Assembly: GCA_024500155.1 (NCBI GenBank)
Contig: CM044872.1
Coordinates: forward strand, 50,659,460-50,723,459
Direction of reading: 5' to 3'
From: Chenopodium formosanum
Taxonomy: Eukaryota; Streptophyta; Magnoliopsida; Caryophyllales; Amaranthaceae
Length of the DNA: 64,000 bases
The position numbers and the translations under genes are program-made. The notes beneath the pieces are model-generated. The model had not been told where the DNA came from. It ran no database searches and worked only from the letters and a program-made list of their open reading frames with translations. The first letter of the stretch is position 1. Each line of letters starts with the position of its first letter. This document shows positions 1 to 10,379 of this stretch, piece by piece.

Positions 1-1035
1 CAATTACCAAGATTAATACGTAGAACTAACAGTTTTTATCTTTAATTTTTCAATTTTTATCAATTAATCTACAAAAATCCTTTATCTTCCAAATTCATTT
101 CACTCTTTTTACTTTTTATTTAATAGAAAAATATTCAATTTGTTTTACGAGTATTACGAGGACCTCATTTTTGAGAAGTTGCACAGGGCCTCTAACGCAT
201 TGCGCCATTGTAGCCCCGACACTGGTTTCAGTTTTTGGGGTTTTTGATTTTGGTATTTGACGTGGTGGTTCATGGGGTTAGAGATGGCAGGGGGATTTGG
301 GTTTGTCGGCACGGGGAGGGCTGATATCGCCGACGCGGAGAGGGGATTCGGACGCCGACGGTGGGCTAGGGTTGGGCTGGCTGAGTTCGTAGGCACGGTG
401 GTTCAAGGCAAAAGCAAGGACTAGCTAGTGGTGGCGGTGATAGGCTGGTGGTTTGGGTTAGGTTGGGGTTGGTTTTTTTAAAAAATAAAAAAAATAATTA
501 TTTTAAAATTTAATTAATTAAAAAGACAACCAATAAGATACTCCCATGTGGCGTACTTAACCCTAATGACTAACGGAGCTGATGTTCGTTAATCATTTTG
601 ACATATTGTGACATTTTTGTTAAATTTAAGGGTATATGGTGAATTTGAAAATTTTCATGGGTATATGGTGAATAAAAAAATTACTCAAAGGCATTTGGTG
701 AAATATCCGTTTTTTTTATCAACTGTTTAGATTATAAAATGCAATTTTTTTTTGGGTAAGTCTTGTACATGTGGCTAGCCACTCGGTGTGACCATATTTG
801 TTTATAAGAATAATCTTCATTTATATGTATGAGTAACCAAATTTTTTCATAAGAGTAACCCATGTTGTCCATAAAAGTAACCCAAATTTATTATATGAGT
901 AAAATTAAGTTATTTAAAAATAAGCAACCCCATGTGTCCATTCGAGTAACCCATATTATTTTGTTTTAAAAAATGAAAGAATAATTCCACTTACTTATAA
1001 AGTGACCCCTTTTTCTCATTTGAGTAACCTACATG
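1..1035. other. Intergenic DNA without a recognisable gene
   Basis: No supported gene. Positions 150-420 are GC-richer than the surroundings and are open in one minus-strand frame, but the predicted peptide shows no domain I recognise and the stretch looks like transposon-derived sequence. From about 800 to 1030 the motif GAGTAACC recurs several times, resembling the repeat unit of the foldback element at 32411-32805, so this may be a decayed relative. Confidence 0.4.
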
Positions 1036-1302
1036 TAGGGGTGTACATAAAAGACCTAAACCGGAAACCAGACATGAACCAGACCGAACGATTCAGGTCC
1101 ATTACCGATCCGCACAAATCGGTCCAATCCGGTCCCGGTCCGGTGTCCACTCCTTCCCCTAGTTAGGGGTGTACTTAAATACCTGGATTGTAAATCGAAA
1201 GATTCAGGTCCATTGCTGGTTTGTGAAATCGGTCCAATTCGGGTCCGATCCAACCCGATTAAGGTCCGATCCGATCTGGATCTGGACCGATGTTCACCCC
1301 TA
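1036..1302. mobile_element. Tandem dimer of short hAT-type MITEs
   Basis: Two short elements lie head to tail. Each begins TAGGGGTGTAC and ends with the inverted form (..CCCCTA): 1036-1161 and 1164-1302. The outer flanks CCTACATG (1028-1035) and TCTACAGA (1303-1310) share the core CTACA, consistent with a decayed 8-bp target duplication. The interiors are rich in CGGTCC/GGTCCGAT motifs on both halves. TAGGGGTG ends and 8-bp duplications are typical of plant hAT elements. No coding capacity. Confidence 0.6.
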
Positions 1303-1354
1303 TCTACAGACATTAATGTAACCACATTTGCTCATCACCATGACCCCTATTTAT

Positions 1355-1632
1355 ATGTGATTAAGTGAATAAGACTTTGTGAAACTTTTTAAATAAACGC
1401 TACTCCGTATAATGGGATTGTTATTATAAATTTGTAGCGTTTTCATATTAACCTGCTGTTAAAACATGACTTTTTAAAAAAATAAACATGACCCTTATTA
1501 ATGTCTTATATGTGATTATATGAATAAGACTGTGAAATTTTTTAAATAAACGCTACTCCGTATTATGTGATTGTTATTATAGATTTATAGCGTTTTCATA
1601 TTAACCGCTGTTAAAACATGACTTTTTTAAAA
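1355..1632. repeat. Two-copy tandem repeat of about 150 bp
   Basis: A block starting TGTGATTAAGTGAATAAGAC and running to TTAAAACATGACTTTTT (about 1357-1480) is repeated with small changes at about 1510-1632. Both copies contain AAATAAACGCTACTCCGTAT and TAGCGTTTTCATATTAACC. No coding potential; simple local duplication. Confidence 0.75.
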
Positions 1633-1653
1633 AAAAAAAAATTAAACCACCAA

Positions 1654-1737
1654 GGGCATGTTCTCTTCAGCTTAATTTCAGTTCAATTTAGTTCAGCTTC
1701 AATCAGTGCAGTTCAAATAAGTTCAGAGAACAGGCCC
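1654..1737. mobile_element. Tourist-like MITE, copy 1
   Basis: An 84-bp element begins GGGCATGTTCTCTTCAG and ends GAGAACAGGCCC. It is flanked by the 3-bp direct repeat CAA (1651-1653 and 1738-1740). The interior is made of TTCAGTTCA-type units. Three more copies with matching ends and 3-bp flanking duplications occur in the window at 4148, 15377 and 60578. Confidence 0.65.
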
Positions 1738-1757
1738 CAATTGGTTGTATCATTATT

Positions 1758-2211
1758 AGGGGTGTAAATGAGCCGAGTCGAGTAATACCTTGTTCACGTT
1801 CAAGTTCATTTAACTTAGGCAAGTCCAAGCACGATCCCGAACTTTCAAATGAGCTCAAAAATCTATTCAAACTCGGCTCATTTAGTACAATTTATGTTCG
1901 TGAACGATTCATGAATGGCTCGTTTATTAAACGAGCGTTTCATGAACGAACTTAGTAATGAACGAGCTTTGTACTTTTGTCATTTGAAAATCTCAACGTT
2001 AGCATAATAATTAAATGCTAATCATAAACCTAAGAATTAAATCTTAATTATTAAAGACATAAGAATCAAATTAACAATTGTGAATAAATCAATGATTCAT
2101 GAATATAAATATACGATTATTACGCAAACATAAATAAACGAACATGAACGAGTTTCAACCGATCTCGAACCCGAGTAGTTTATTGATCGTCTTGATTCAT
2201 TTACACCCTGA
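1758..2211. mobile_element. hAT-type MITE with 8-bp target duplication
   Basis: A 454-bp element has ends AGGGGTGTAAATGAGC and its near inverse (..CATTTACACCCTGA). It is flanked by perfect 8-bp direct repeats TCATTATT (1750-1757 and 2212-2219). The interior is full of CGAACGAGC / GCTCGTTT inverted motifs, as in plant hAT MITEs. No open frame of note. Confidence 0.8.
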
Positions 2212-2219
2212 TCATTATT

Positions 2220-3240
2220 TAGTTCGTCGACTTGTAAAAAACTCTGCTCTCATCTTCTCATAAAGTCATAAACCCTCGCATGCAATTCGAGTGAGATTTC
2301 CCATAATCGATTTCCCGATTTCACTGCAATTCAGTGGAGGTTTCAAAATTTACGGCCTTCAATTAATTGCACATTGATCTTCAATTTCAGGTTTGTTTCT
2401 CATTCATAAGATGAATTTTAGGTTTTTTAATCTTGCTTTTTACTTGTGAAATTGTGGTGTTTGACCTAATTGAATATTGATATTCATAATCTTCAATTAT
2501 GTGTGCTTAATTGTATTCCTTTCCTTGCCTACCTAGGTTTAAACTTGATCTGTTTATGAATATTAAGGTTGAAATTCTACGCGGGCTACTTTAATTTCTG
2601 TTGAATTTTGCAAATTTTTAATTGATATTTGTTGCTCTATTTTTTGATGTGGAATATTAATTTCTATGGTTTCTATGATCGATTGATTTGTTAGAGATTT
2701 GCCAGAAAAAAATGTCATTTTGCTGAAAGATAAACTCCCTATTTTTTATGCAAGATGATTGTTACAATTGAAAAAAAAAAAAAAAAAATCGTTTTCGTGG
2801 GCACTTACCCATCGTTACAAAATCTTTTGATAAATTTCGTTTGAGTTTACGGCATACTAGCTATGTTCATGTGCCATATAGTTCATGAAATTAGTCAATA
2901 CAACAACCTTATATACTACCTCCGTTAAATGTTATGTGCAATTTTGGGGTATTATTTGTATTCAATCCGAAAATTTTAAAACCAATATCCGAAATTGTAT
3001 CCAATATCCAATTTTTCGGATTGGATATCCTAAAATTCGAATCAATTGCGGATCGGATTTTCAAATTCTCATATTGTTTTGTACAGGCCTAGCTAGCAAT
3101 AACCACACAGCCACAAATGCACACGACTACAAATGCACGAGTCTTTTTTTAAAGTACCACATAACCACATTTTGCAATAACAAGAACGTACAACTAACAA
3201 CATGTATTAAGATGAGATCTTAACAATTTTTCGTGAAATG
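2220..3240. other. Intergenic; possible orphan 5' UTR exon/intron on plus strand
   Basis: No gene supported. Positions about 2232-2390 look like a plant 5' UTR exon (CT-rich, ending CAATTTCAG) followed by a donor-like GTTTGTTTCTC and T-rich intron-like DNA, but no downstream coding exon follows before the NRP-like gene on the other strand. A poly-A run is at about 2770-2787. It may be a relic of a lost gene. Confidence 0.25.
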
Positions 3241-3263
3241 GGATAAATTTAAAAAATGATCAA

Positions 3264-3515
3264 TCACTTGAAGAGACCTTTAGCCTTATCCATCAAACTC
3301 TCCTCTGGTGGTGGAGGAGCGGGTTTAACAAAGTCCCCGGCCTTGTTAAGAGCATCTCCAACGGTGTTCTTGATGTTTTCAGCCATTTCCGAGGCAGATT
3401 TGGAAATTTGAGCCGTGTCAATCTTGTCAGTCTGTTGGGTGACGGTTGTTTTCACTGTCTCCCCGGCATTCTTGGCACCATCTACTATGTTAGTCATGGT
3501 TGTTTTTTCAGCCAT
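3264..3515 (-). CDS. Short nodulin-related-protein-1-like protein (paralogue A)
   Basis: Single-exon gene for 83 residues, starting at ATG 3515. It begins MAEK, has the family signature TDKID at residues 29-33, and ends in an Ala/Lys-rich tail MDKAKGLFK shared with paralogues B and C. It lacks the central YGKL..YVGKAEDYLH block of its siblings and carries a Pro-run (residues 66-70) instead, so it is the shortest and most diverged member. The sequence is hydrophilic and helix-prone with no signal peptide or membrane segment. The Arabidopsis relative NRP1 has been reported to act in heat and ABA responses; transfer of that role is inference. The upstream region carries the module shared with B and C, interrupted by a Stowaway-like MITE. 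It could be a truncated, still expressed copy. Confidence 0.65.
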   Translation of the reverse strand: MAEKTTMTNIVDGAKNAGETVKTTVTQQTDKIDTAQISKSASEMAENIKNTVGDALNKAGDFVKPAPPPPEESLMDKAKGLFK

Positions 3516-3675
3516 TGCTTAGTATGAGAATAAATTGGCTAAGGTTTACGGGTGTTTTTTTTTTTTTTTTTTTTTTTGTAGTAGAAAGTTTTGGTTGTTT
3601 TGTAGTATGTTAGACGTTGGAAATGGTTGGGGTTTTTATTGGGGTTGTGTAACGAATATAATAGATGTATGATTG

Positions 3676-3684
3676 AGATATTTT
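3676..3684 (-). promoter_or_regulatory. Evening element upstream of NRP-like A
   Basis: AAAATATCT on the gene's strand, 161 bp upstream of the ATG. It lies inside a block (ATGTATGATTGAGATATTTT on the plus strand) that is nearly identical upstream of paralogue C. AAAATATCT is the known binding site of CCA1/LHY/RVE clock factors. Confidence 0.5.
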
Positions 3685-3716
3685 TCAACAAAGTTCATAT
3701 TTATTTATAAAAGATA

Positions 3717-3807
3717 CTACCTCTATTACAGATTATGTGCAACGATTTGACATAAAGCAGAGAAGGAAAATGTCTAATCGTTACACATAACCCTGTAACG
3801 AAGGTAG
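3717..3807. mobile_element. Stowaway-like MITE in the NRP-like A promoter
   Basis: A 91-bp hairpin element starts CTACCTCTATTACAGATTAT and ends as its near inverse (..CCCTGTAACGAAGGTAG). It is flanked by TA on both sides (3715-3716 and 3808-3809), the Stowaway target duplication. The arms are about 31 bp. It lies between the evening element and the GGGCCC box of gene A and accounts for the wider spacing there compared with genes B and C. Confidence 0.65.
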
Positions 3808-3836
3808 TATAAAGTTTTGCGGTGGCGTTGAATTTT

Positions 3837-3889
3837 GGGCCCATCGTCATGGAGAGTTATATCTTTACACTGCTAAAGCTATTGCCGAC
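3837..3889. promoter_or_regulatory. GGGCCCAT box and GCCGAC (DRE/CRT core) upstream of NRP-like A
   Basis: GGGCCCAT at 3837-3844 (TCP/site-II-like) and GCCGAC at 3884-3889 (DRE/CRT core RCCGAC, bound by DREB/CBF factors). The surrounding words GGTGGCGTTGAAT and GCTAAAGCTATTGCCGACA recur with few changes upstream of paralogues B and C in the same order, which supports common descent of the promoter. Confidence 0.5.
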
Positions 3890-3891
3890 AT

Positions 3892-3980
3892 ATCACGAGT
3901 TTACAAATAAAGGAAAAATTATAATATTGGCATTATCACGAGTTTACAAATAAAGGAAAAACTATAATATTGGCATTATC
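3892..3980. repeat. 44-bp unit repeated twice in tandem
   Basis: TATCACGAGTTTACAAATAA.. through TATAATATTGGCAT occurs twice in direct succession with one substitution. It is a recent local duplication just beyond the NRP-like A promoter module. Confidence 0.85.
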
Positions 3981-4147
3981 TTGAATTATAATGAAAATTG
4001 TGATAATTAACGCAAGAGATTAAAAATAAGTGAATGACCTTCTTGTTATTACACTGGCTCTTAATTTTTTTTTTTTTTTTTTTTTTTTTTTGAAAGACAC
4101 TGGCTCTTAATTTCATGTCTAAGTAACCAACTCAATTGTAAGATTAA

Positions 4148-4463
4148 GAGCCTGTTCAGATTGATTGAACTGAGCTAAACTGAATTAAACTGAACTTATT
4201 AGAGCTGAATTGAACTAAATTATTAATTAGTGATTTTTAACTACGGATTAATGATCTTTAATTATTTATTATTATATATATGTGTATATACCAAAATACA
4301 TATTATTATTATTATTATTATTATTATTGTCATTGTTGTTATATAAGTTTAAAAGTATGAAATTTGGCTTTAAATCATTAGCAATATCATTAGATATAAA
4401 CTGAAGTGAACTGAACTGAACTTATTAGAGCTGAACTGAAAATACTCTGAAGAGAACAGAATC
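4148..4463. mobile_element. Tourist-like MITE, copy 2
   Basis: A 316-bp element begins GAGCCTGTTCAG and ends GAGAACAGAATC. It is flanked by TAA (4145-4147 and 4464-4466). The two arms contain GAACTGAACTTATTAGAGCTGA-type units on both sides. The centre holds an (ATT)n stretch at about 4302-4328. Same family as the elements at 1654, 15377 and 60578. Confidence 0.65.
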
Positions 4464-5100
4464 TAAACTCGTAACTTTATAAGTATCACTTGAGTACTTA
4501 CATTTAGTAGACCTTTGAGTATGTGAGCAGTGTAAAACAAATCTTTACAACGAAATAACATCAAAGGTTGTAATTTGATTACAACGAAATAAAATCAAAG
4601 GTTTTAATTTGAATTATTAGTACAGTATATATCTTGTTTTTGGAAATTTGAGTGGAGATATGTCGTTATTTGTATAGTGTGATTAAGGGGTGGATTATAT
4701 TATTGTATTGTAAATTTGTAAGTTGTAACTCTTTATAAGTTACTGGCTAAATGGAATAGACTATTAACTTTGGATATGTTTGCATAAATTTATTCCTTCA
4801 AAATATTGCTGCTTTAAAAGTTCTAACTTCTAATCTATTGTTTCATCTCTCTTTGATTTATCTCACAAAAAAATTTCAAATGAAAAGACGAAAAGATTAG
4901 AGAGAGCATCATTGTATCTTTGACGTATTGTGTAACATTTCCACCGGCCATTCCACTATTAAAAAAAAAAAAGAGAGAGAAAATGGTATCTTAGGTTCTT
5001 AAAGATTACTGTACAAGTTTAGTGCTATTAATCAGATGCATGAGAATATTTAAGATAAAAGACAAGGGATAATTTGGGGTGTAGTAGTGTACTAGTGTAG
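4464..5100. other. AT-rich intergenic DNA
   Basis: No gene or clear element seen. Only simple AT-rich sequence and a short GA-rich run near 4970-4982. Confidence 0.5.
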
Positions 5101-5150
5101 TGTCAAGCTGTCAACTGTCAAGTGGGCCATTTCGCCGTGCTTCTCAGAGG

Positions 5151-5560
5151 CTCACAGCCCATTCCACTTGGATTCGCGCGCTTCAAGAGCCCAATGTATG
5201 GTTCCGCCTCATTCATCAAGGCACCATCATCATCTATTATGCTATTTATGATGATTGAGTTGAATTTAATTTGTTCAATCATCTGCTCCATTAATTTATT
5301 CAATTTAACTCCTTCAATTATCATAAATAATCATGATGTATTAGTACCAATCTACCAAAAAAATTAATCATAATAAACACTACACTTTGACTTTTGTAAT
5401 ATACATAAACAATAATATAGAGTACGAAGTACTAACTTTGAATACTAATTTTTTTTTTTACAAAATTAGGTGTATAATGAATATTGTATATCCATTATGA
5501 AACTGTCTTAGAAGATTAAAAGTTGTCTGAAAATTAATTAAAAGCTTCCAATATACTCCC
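5151..5560. repeat. Duplicated intergenic segment, copy 1
   Basis: From CAGCCCATTCCACTTGGATT to about GTACGAAGTACTAACTTTGA (about 5455) this segment closely matches 13015-13310 in the same orientation. A weaker match continues to about 5560. Differences are scattered substitutions and small indels. The two copies are about 7.9 kb apart and bracket the transposon block between NRP-like A and B. The segment has an open frame on each strand but no recognisable domain. Confidence 0.85.
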
Positions 5561-5714
5561 TCTGTATTTTAATAAATAAAACAAATGTGTTGACTTTTAC
5601 GGAGTTTTAGGAAGGTTAGTTGAGTATATTACTAGTAATAGATTCTGGGGTATAAGTTTAAACAAAAAGAGAAGAAAGAAAGGGGTTTTGTGAGAACCAT
5701 AAGTTATCTATAAG

Positions 5715-6728
5715 AGTTAAGCATACATGAAAGACCTAAAGTTTTTGGTTTTTCACCGTTAAGGACCTCATAAATTTTTTTTCACCTTTAAGGATCTCAT
5801 TGGTCAAAAGTTAACTACACTAGTCAGATTAGTGAATTCTTTAGTTTAAAAAATAATTATAAGAAAGAACAAAAGGTAAACTTCTATAATTTTTAGTTAT
5901 AAGGACTTAAACCATTTAAGTTTCATAGTATATCGATTTCTTGGATGAATAAACTAAAGGGGTCGGTATTTTTTGAATTAAAAGATGCGGAGTAATGGTC
6001 AAGAGTTCTTTTGTTATTACTTCATACACTTCGGATAAAAGCAAAAAAATTTCATGGAGATATATAACTTGCTATTAAATGTTGAGTATTCGTACAAATG
6101 TTGATTTTAAATTTATAAGAGTCCATTTTAACATTGATACAAGTGTTAGGTTGGTTTTAAAATTCTATGCTAAAATACATTTTTATCAATCTCAAAAAGC
6201 CCCCCTTTCTCTAACTTCCTTTATTGAAATAGTGAGTTTAAATTAATTATTAATCGATGTAATTATATAATTAAAGAAGTTTTAAAATTTTATTATATAT
6301 ACTTCAATAAATAAGTCAAATTATTTAACTAGAAATATATTTAATTACCAATAAATCAAGAGGGGCTCCTTATTAGAATAACATAATAGTTTATCAAAAA
6401 AAAATAAAAAATGCAAGAGATAGAGTACATTTGTAGGTAATTTATATTTTTTTCTTTTAAGTAAAATAGCTAAATTATTAATATTATAATAGCTTAAAAT
6501 TATACTTCGATGCAATATTTACTTTTGAATTTAATGTGTTTTTTTTTTCCTTTTCTTAATAAAAAAAAATACAAATATTACTATACATTAACATTTGAAA
6601 AGTCAACCCATGGTAAAGGTGAGTTAAGTGACCAAAAACCTTAACTCGGGTCCTTAAAGGTGAAAAAAAAACATAAGGTCCTTAAAGGTGAAAAATGCAA
6701 AAGTTTAGGTCCTTTTTATTAGCTTAAC
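5715..6728. mobile_element. Long-TIR non-autonomous DNA transposon (Mutator- or hAT-like)
   Basis: About 1.01 kb, bounded by inverted arms of about 60 bp: the left begins GTTAAGC at 5716 and contains GACCTAAAG and TTTTTCACCGTTAAGGACCT, and the right is its near inverse ending GCTTAAC at 6728. Flanks are the direct repeat TCTATAAG (5707-5714 and 6729-6736), which extends to 9 bp with one mismatch. Long arms with a possible 9-bp duplication favour a Mutator-like MITE; an 8-bp reading would favour hAT. The interior is AT-rich and non-coding. Confidence 0.7.
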
Positions 6729-6736
6729 TCTATAAG

Positions 6737-7059
6737 TAATATTAAAAATAGAGAGAAAGAGTTATAATAATTTCAACAATTAAAAATTGTTCGATCCAAG
6801 ATTTAATGATTTACAAATATCGTTTTGAGGATATGCATTACAACAACAATTGCGAATATACTAAACAGAAAACTTAACCAAAGCAGTAGAAAAGATGTCA
6901 TAAGAGTTATGATTTGGAAATGTTCCAAAAGTTATCTTTTCTAAACAGGATTAAGGGTTATGAAATCAATGTAAAATGTTTACAAAGATGAAATAATAGA
7001 CCCTAAATTAGACAATAGTTCTTCATGGGTTTTCTCATGGAAACTAAGAGGTATTATTC
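6737..7059. other. AT-rich intergenic DNA
   Basis: Nothing recognisable before the copia remnant that begins near 7060. Confidence 0.4.
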
Positions 7060-9613
7060 CTACAATTGCGTAGAAACAAAGTGTTTGTTGCTCGCGATAA
7101 TGTCTTTATAGAAAGAAATATCTTCCTACAAAGCCAAGTGGGAGTAAAGTTAGATCTCGATGAGATTCGAGACGAGCAACAAATGGATGTGGATAACACT
7201 ACATCAGAGACGAAGGCATATGAAATCAGCTAATTTGATAAACCATGTGTCGAAGCAAGCTAATTCCACTAGCGAGGCTTCTATCGTCCCACTTGAATGA
7301 AAGGCTTCAAAGAGTTGAAGAGAATAATTCTATTGTTGCTCATACCTATTGTAGGTTACTTTGGATCAAAACAAACAGTTGTTGAAATTATGAGAAAAGG
7401 TGGATTATAAAATTTTCCTATTGAAATGGTTAGAATCCATGCCCTACAAGAAAGTTTTGGATAAGTGCCAACTCAAGAAGTGGCTTAAAGCCAAGAAATC
7501 TAGTAAGGACTCCATGTCTGTGAAGATGTGTTAGTCCATGATAGTCTTACAAATAGGGTCAAACCTATTAGATGCGTAAGCCTATTCGGGTTATTCTAGT
7601 GATTGCTGATTTCGATTACGAAGTTTAGCAATGGATATCAAAATCACCTTCTTAAAATGTTCTTGATTGAGGATATGTATATGATACAACCTAAGAATTT
7701 TGAAATCCATAAATCCTAGAAAGTTTTGCAAACTACAGAAATTCATTTAATGGATTAAAGTAAGCATCAGGGAGTTGGAACATTCGTTTCGATTAGGCGA
7801 TCAAACAGTTTGATTTCCTTAAAGAGTGAAAAGGAATCTTGTAGAGACAAGAAGTTTAGTGGGAGCAATTAATCTTCTTAGTCATGTATGTAGATGACAT
7901 ACAGTTCATATGAAATGACATATCAATGCTTGAGTAAGTCAAGCAGTGGTTAGAGAGTTGTTTCAATATGAGAGACTTAGAGATGTTGAGTGCATATTGG
8001 GAATCAAGATCCATGAAGTAAATCTTGAAGAATGATTAGACAACATCGAGAGACTTATGTTGATAAGGTTCTTGACAAGTTCATGAAGCAAGAATCTAAG
8101 AGAGGATATTTTCCCATGTTTCTTGGTAATACACTCAGTAAAACTCAGTGCCTTCAAAAGCTAATAGAGTTGAGTTGTATGGGTAGTGTACCTCATGCTT
8201 TTGCAAAAGGGTCCACTATATATGCCATGATATGTACAAAACAAGATGTTACATATGACTTGTGCATGTGTAGCAAGTTTCAAGTAAATTCAGAACAAGC
8301 ATACTGAAAGTTGCAAAGAGCAAATCCTTGAGTACTTGAGAAGAACTAAGGGAATTTTTCTAACTAATGGTGTTAAAAGTGAATAAGTTGTCAAAAAGGT
8401 TATACAAATGCAAGTTACCAAACAGGCAAGATGACTCTAGATGTTGATATAGATGCATATTCATGTCTGTATGTAGAAGGACAATAAGCTTGAAGTGTTC
8501 AAAGCAGAGTGCTGTCGCATACCCAATGTTAGAATATATGCATGTAGCTACAGTAAGAGTAGTTAATGAGGAAGTTTGGATCAACTTGTCTTGTGAATAA
8601 AGGATACCTTTGCCAAAACAAAGGAGTCAGGGTCACATCACAAATCCAAACAAATAGATATGAGATATCACCTCATGAGATCAATGACAAGCAGGATGTC
8701 GTGGTCTGCAAAGTTTTATTATGAGTGAGAAATCACTAAACCCCTTCCATAGACTAAGGTATGAGAGTCATATTAAAGTCTTGGATTGAAGCAAGATGTG
8801 TAATTCAAGGTGTATATGTTTTGAGAAAACATGTTACATAAGGAATGCATTAATTTGCAGAATTATGTTTAAATAGAAATTATCATTTCTCTTATTTAAT
8901 TATGGTTTTGGAAATTGAATAAAATGTCCAAAATAATTATGAATTGATGGGCTCATCAGGTTAATGACCTGGTGAATGAAACCCCACAGGTGAACAAAAT
9001 TCATATATTATTTAAGTTCCTAGTTCGAAATCATTAAAGTGGACATAAATGATTTTAATAAATGGACTAGCATGTAAGATTGATTGGGTAGCGCAGTTTT
9101 ATGGGCTATAGGGGCATAGTGATGCTCGGTCAATCACTTGGATATAAATGAATGATGCATGATCGAACTATTGACCTACTTTGAAGTTCAAGTGTAGAGC
9201 TTCCGGATATATTAGTGGATTCCTTTGACATGAGTGGAACATTGATTTCATTCAATGGATGTTATGACTGTGGTACACTCAAACGTCTGCCCGTAACTGG
9301 AGATTATAAAGTGTGTTTCCCGGTTATTTCAAAAGTAGAGTAGGAGCCTTGTTGCCACAAGATTGGATTGAGTCTACCTATTAAATTAAGAAATGTGTCA
9401 TGGCCGCTTGAGGAGGGAGAATTCAGAAAATATGTGGCCGCCTTCAAATGCATTACTTAGTAATCATTTGGTTTTGTAATTCTAACTCAGATTTCAAGAA
9501 ATGATTTGTAGATTAATATGATCTCGACATGTGATGCAATCATATTATCAAATCGACACATATTGACTTAAGGAATTTGAATATTGCACACTTGTCTCAA
9601 ACAAGTGGGAGAT
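7060..9613 (+). pseudogene. Decayed copia polyprotein remnant (RT, RNase H) and 3' internal region
   Basis: Plus-strand remains of a Ty1/copia pol gene with many stops and frame changes. FVARDNVF-like sequence near 7077 matches the end of the copia integrase region. Near 7886 the reverse-transcriptase motif YVDDI is readable. At about 8040-8170 a YVDKVLDKF-like and SKTQC-like block follows, and near 8636-8680 the terminal SHHKSKQ.. block characteristic of the end of copia RNase H. The following 900 bp is non-coding and leads to a purine tract AAGTGGGAGAT directly before the LTR at 9614. The 5' half (gag, protease, 5' LTR) was not found in the window. Long inactive. Confidence 0.7.
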
Positions 9614-10349
9614 TGAAGGATTTATGTCTTCGTCGTATGCAATTACTAGATATATAAATAGATCAAATTATGGAGATAATTAAGTTCGGACATTTGGGTT
9701 GTCGTTTTATCATAGCTAGAGGTACTAACAATCTTTGGGCTAGTAAAATAGCCCAAAGTCCAATTGGACGGATCCTATAAGGTCACACAAAGGGTCTAGA
9801 TCGGGCACGAGAGGACAAGGCCCATGATGGGCCTCATCCTCTAGTATGGCCGGCCATGTAGAGTGAGTTTGAAGGGTTTTGGGCTTCCTAACCCTAGTCT
9901 AGTTATAATGTGATTATAAATAAACTAGGTGCCTAGGGTTTGCAAGTAAGCAATTTAGTTGATCAGTAAGATCAAAACCCGAATTAGCAAACACGAGACC
10001 AACCTCTCAAACTCTCCTCTCTCTCACGGCTCTCTCTCCTCCCTCGGCGCCAGTGTGGTGGTTTGTGGTGGTTGGCTTAGTCCATTAAAGGTGGTGATCG
10101 CGGTTTTCCTCAATCACTTGACCAATCTAGTATTGGTGAACGGCTCGTTCGAAGCTCGTGGACTAAGTAGAGGAGCAACGCTTGGGGCTCTATTCTCTCC
10201 CTGATTTGTCAATTAAATAGCTACGTGGAATTCATGCTTCAAAGGTATGATTATGTGTCTTGTGTGTTATGCATGTGATCATGGGATTAGGTACTTGATT
10301 GAATATGATTCATGATTTTTCCGCTACGTAGTACCTATAAACTCCTACA
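9614..10349 (+). repeat. 3' LTR of the decayed copia element
   Basis: A 736-bp sequence starts TGAAGGATTTATG and ends ATAAACTCCTACA, so the ends are imperfect inverted repeats of each other (TG..CA). It follows the purine-rich tract AAGTGGGAGAT directly, which marks it as a 3' LTR. A TATAAATAA-like stretch is near 9916. There is no second copy in the window, so the element is 5'-truncated. Immediately beyond it the CACTA fragment begins. Confidence 0.65.
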
Positions 10350-10379
10350 CTTTATGGTCCTTGTGTTAATTATAATAAT

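Noticed and set aside
154..396. Minus-strand open frame of 80 codons
   Set aside because: GC-rich patch with no domain recognised and no gene context. Looks like repeat-derived sequence.
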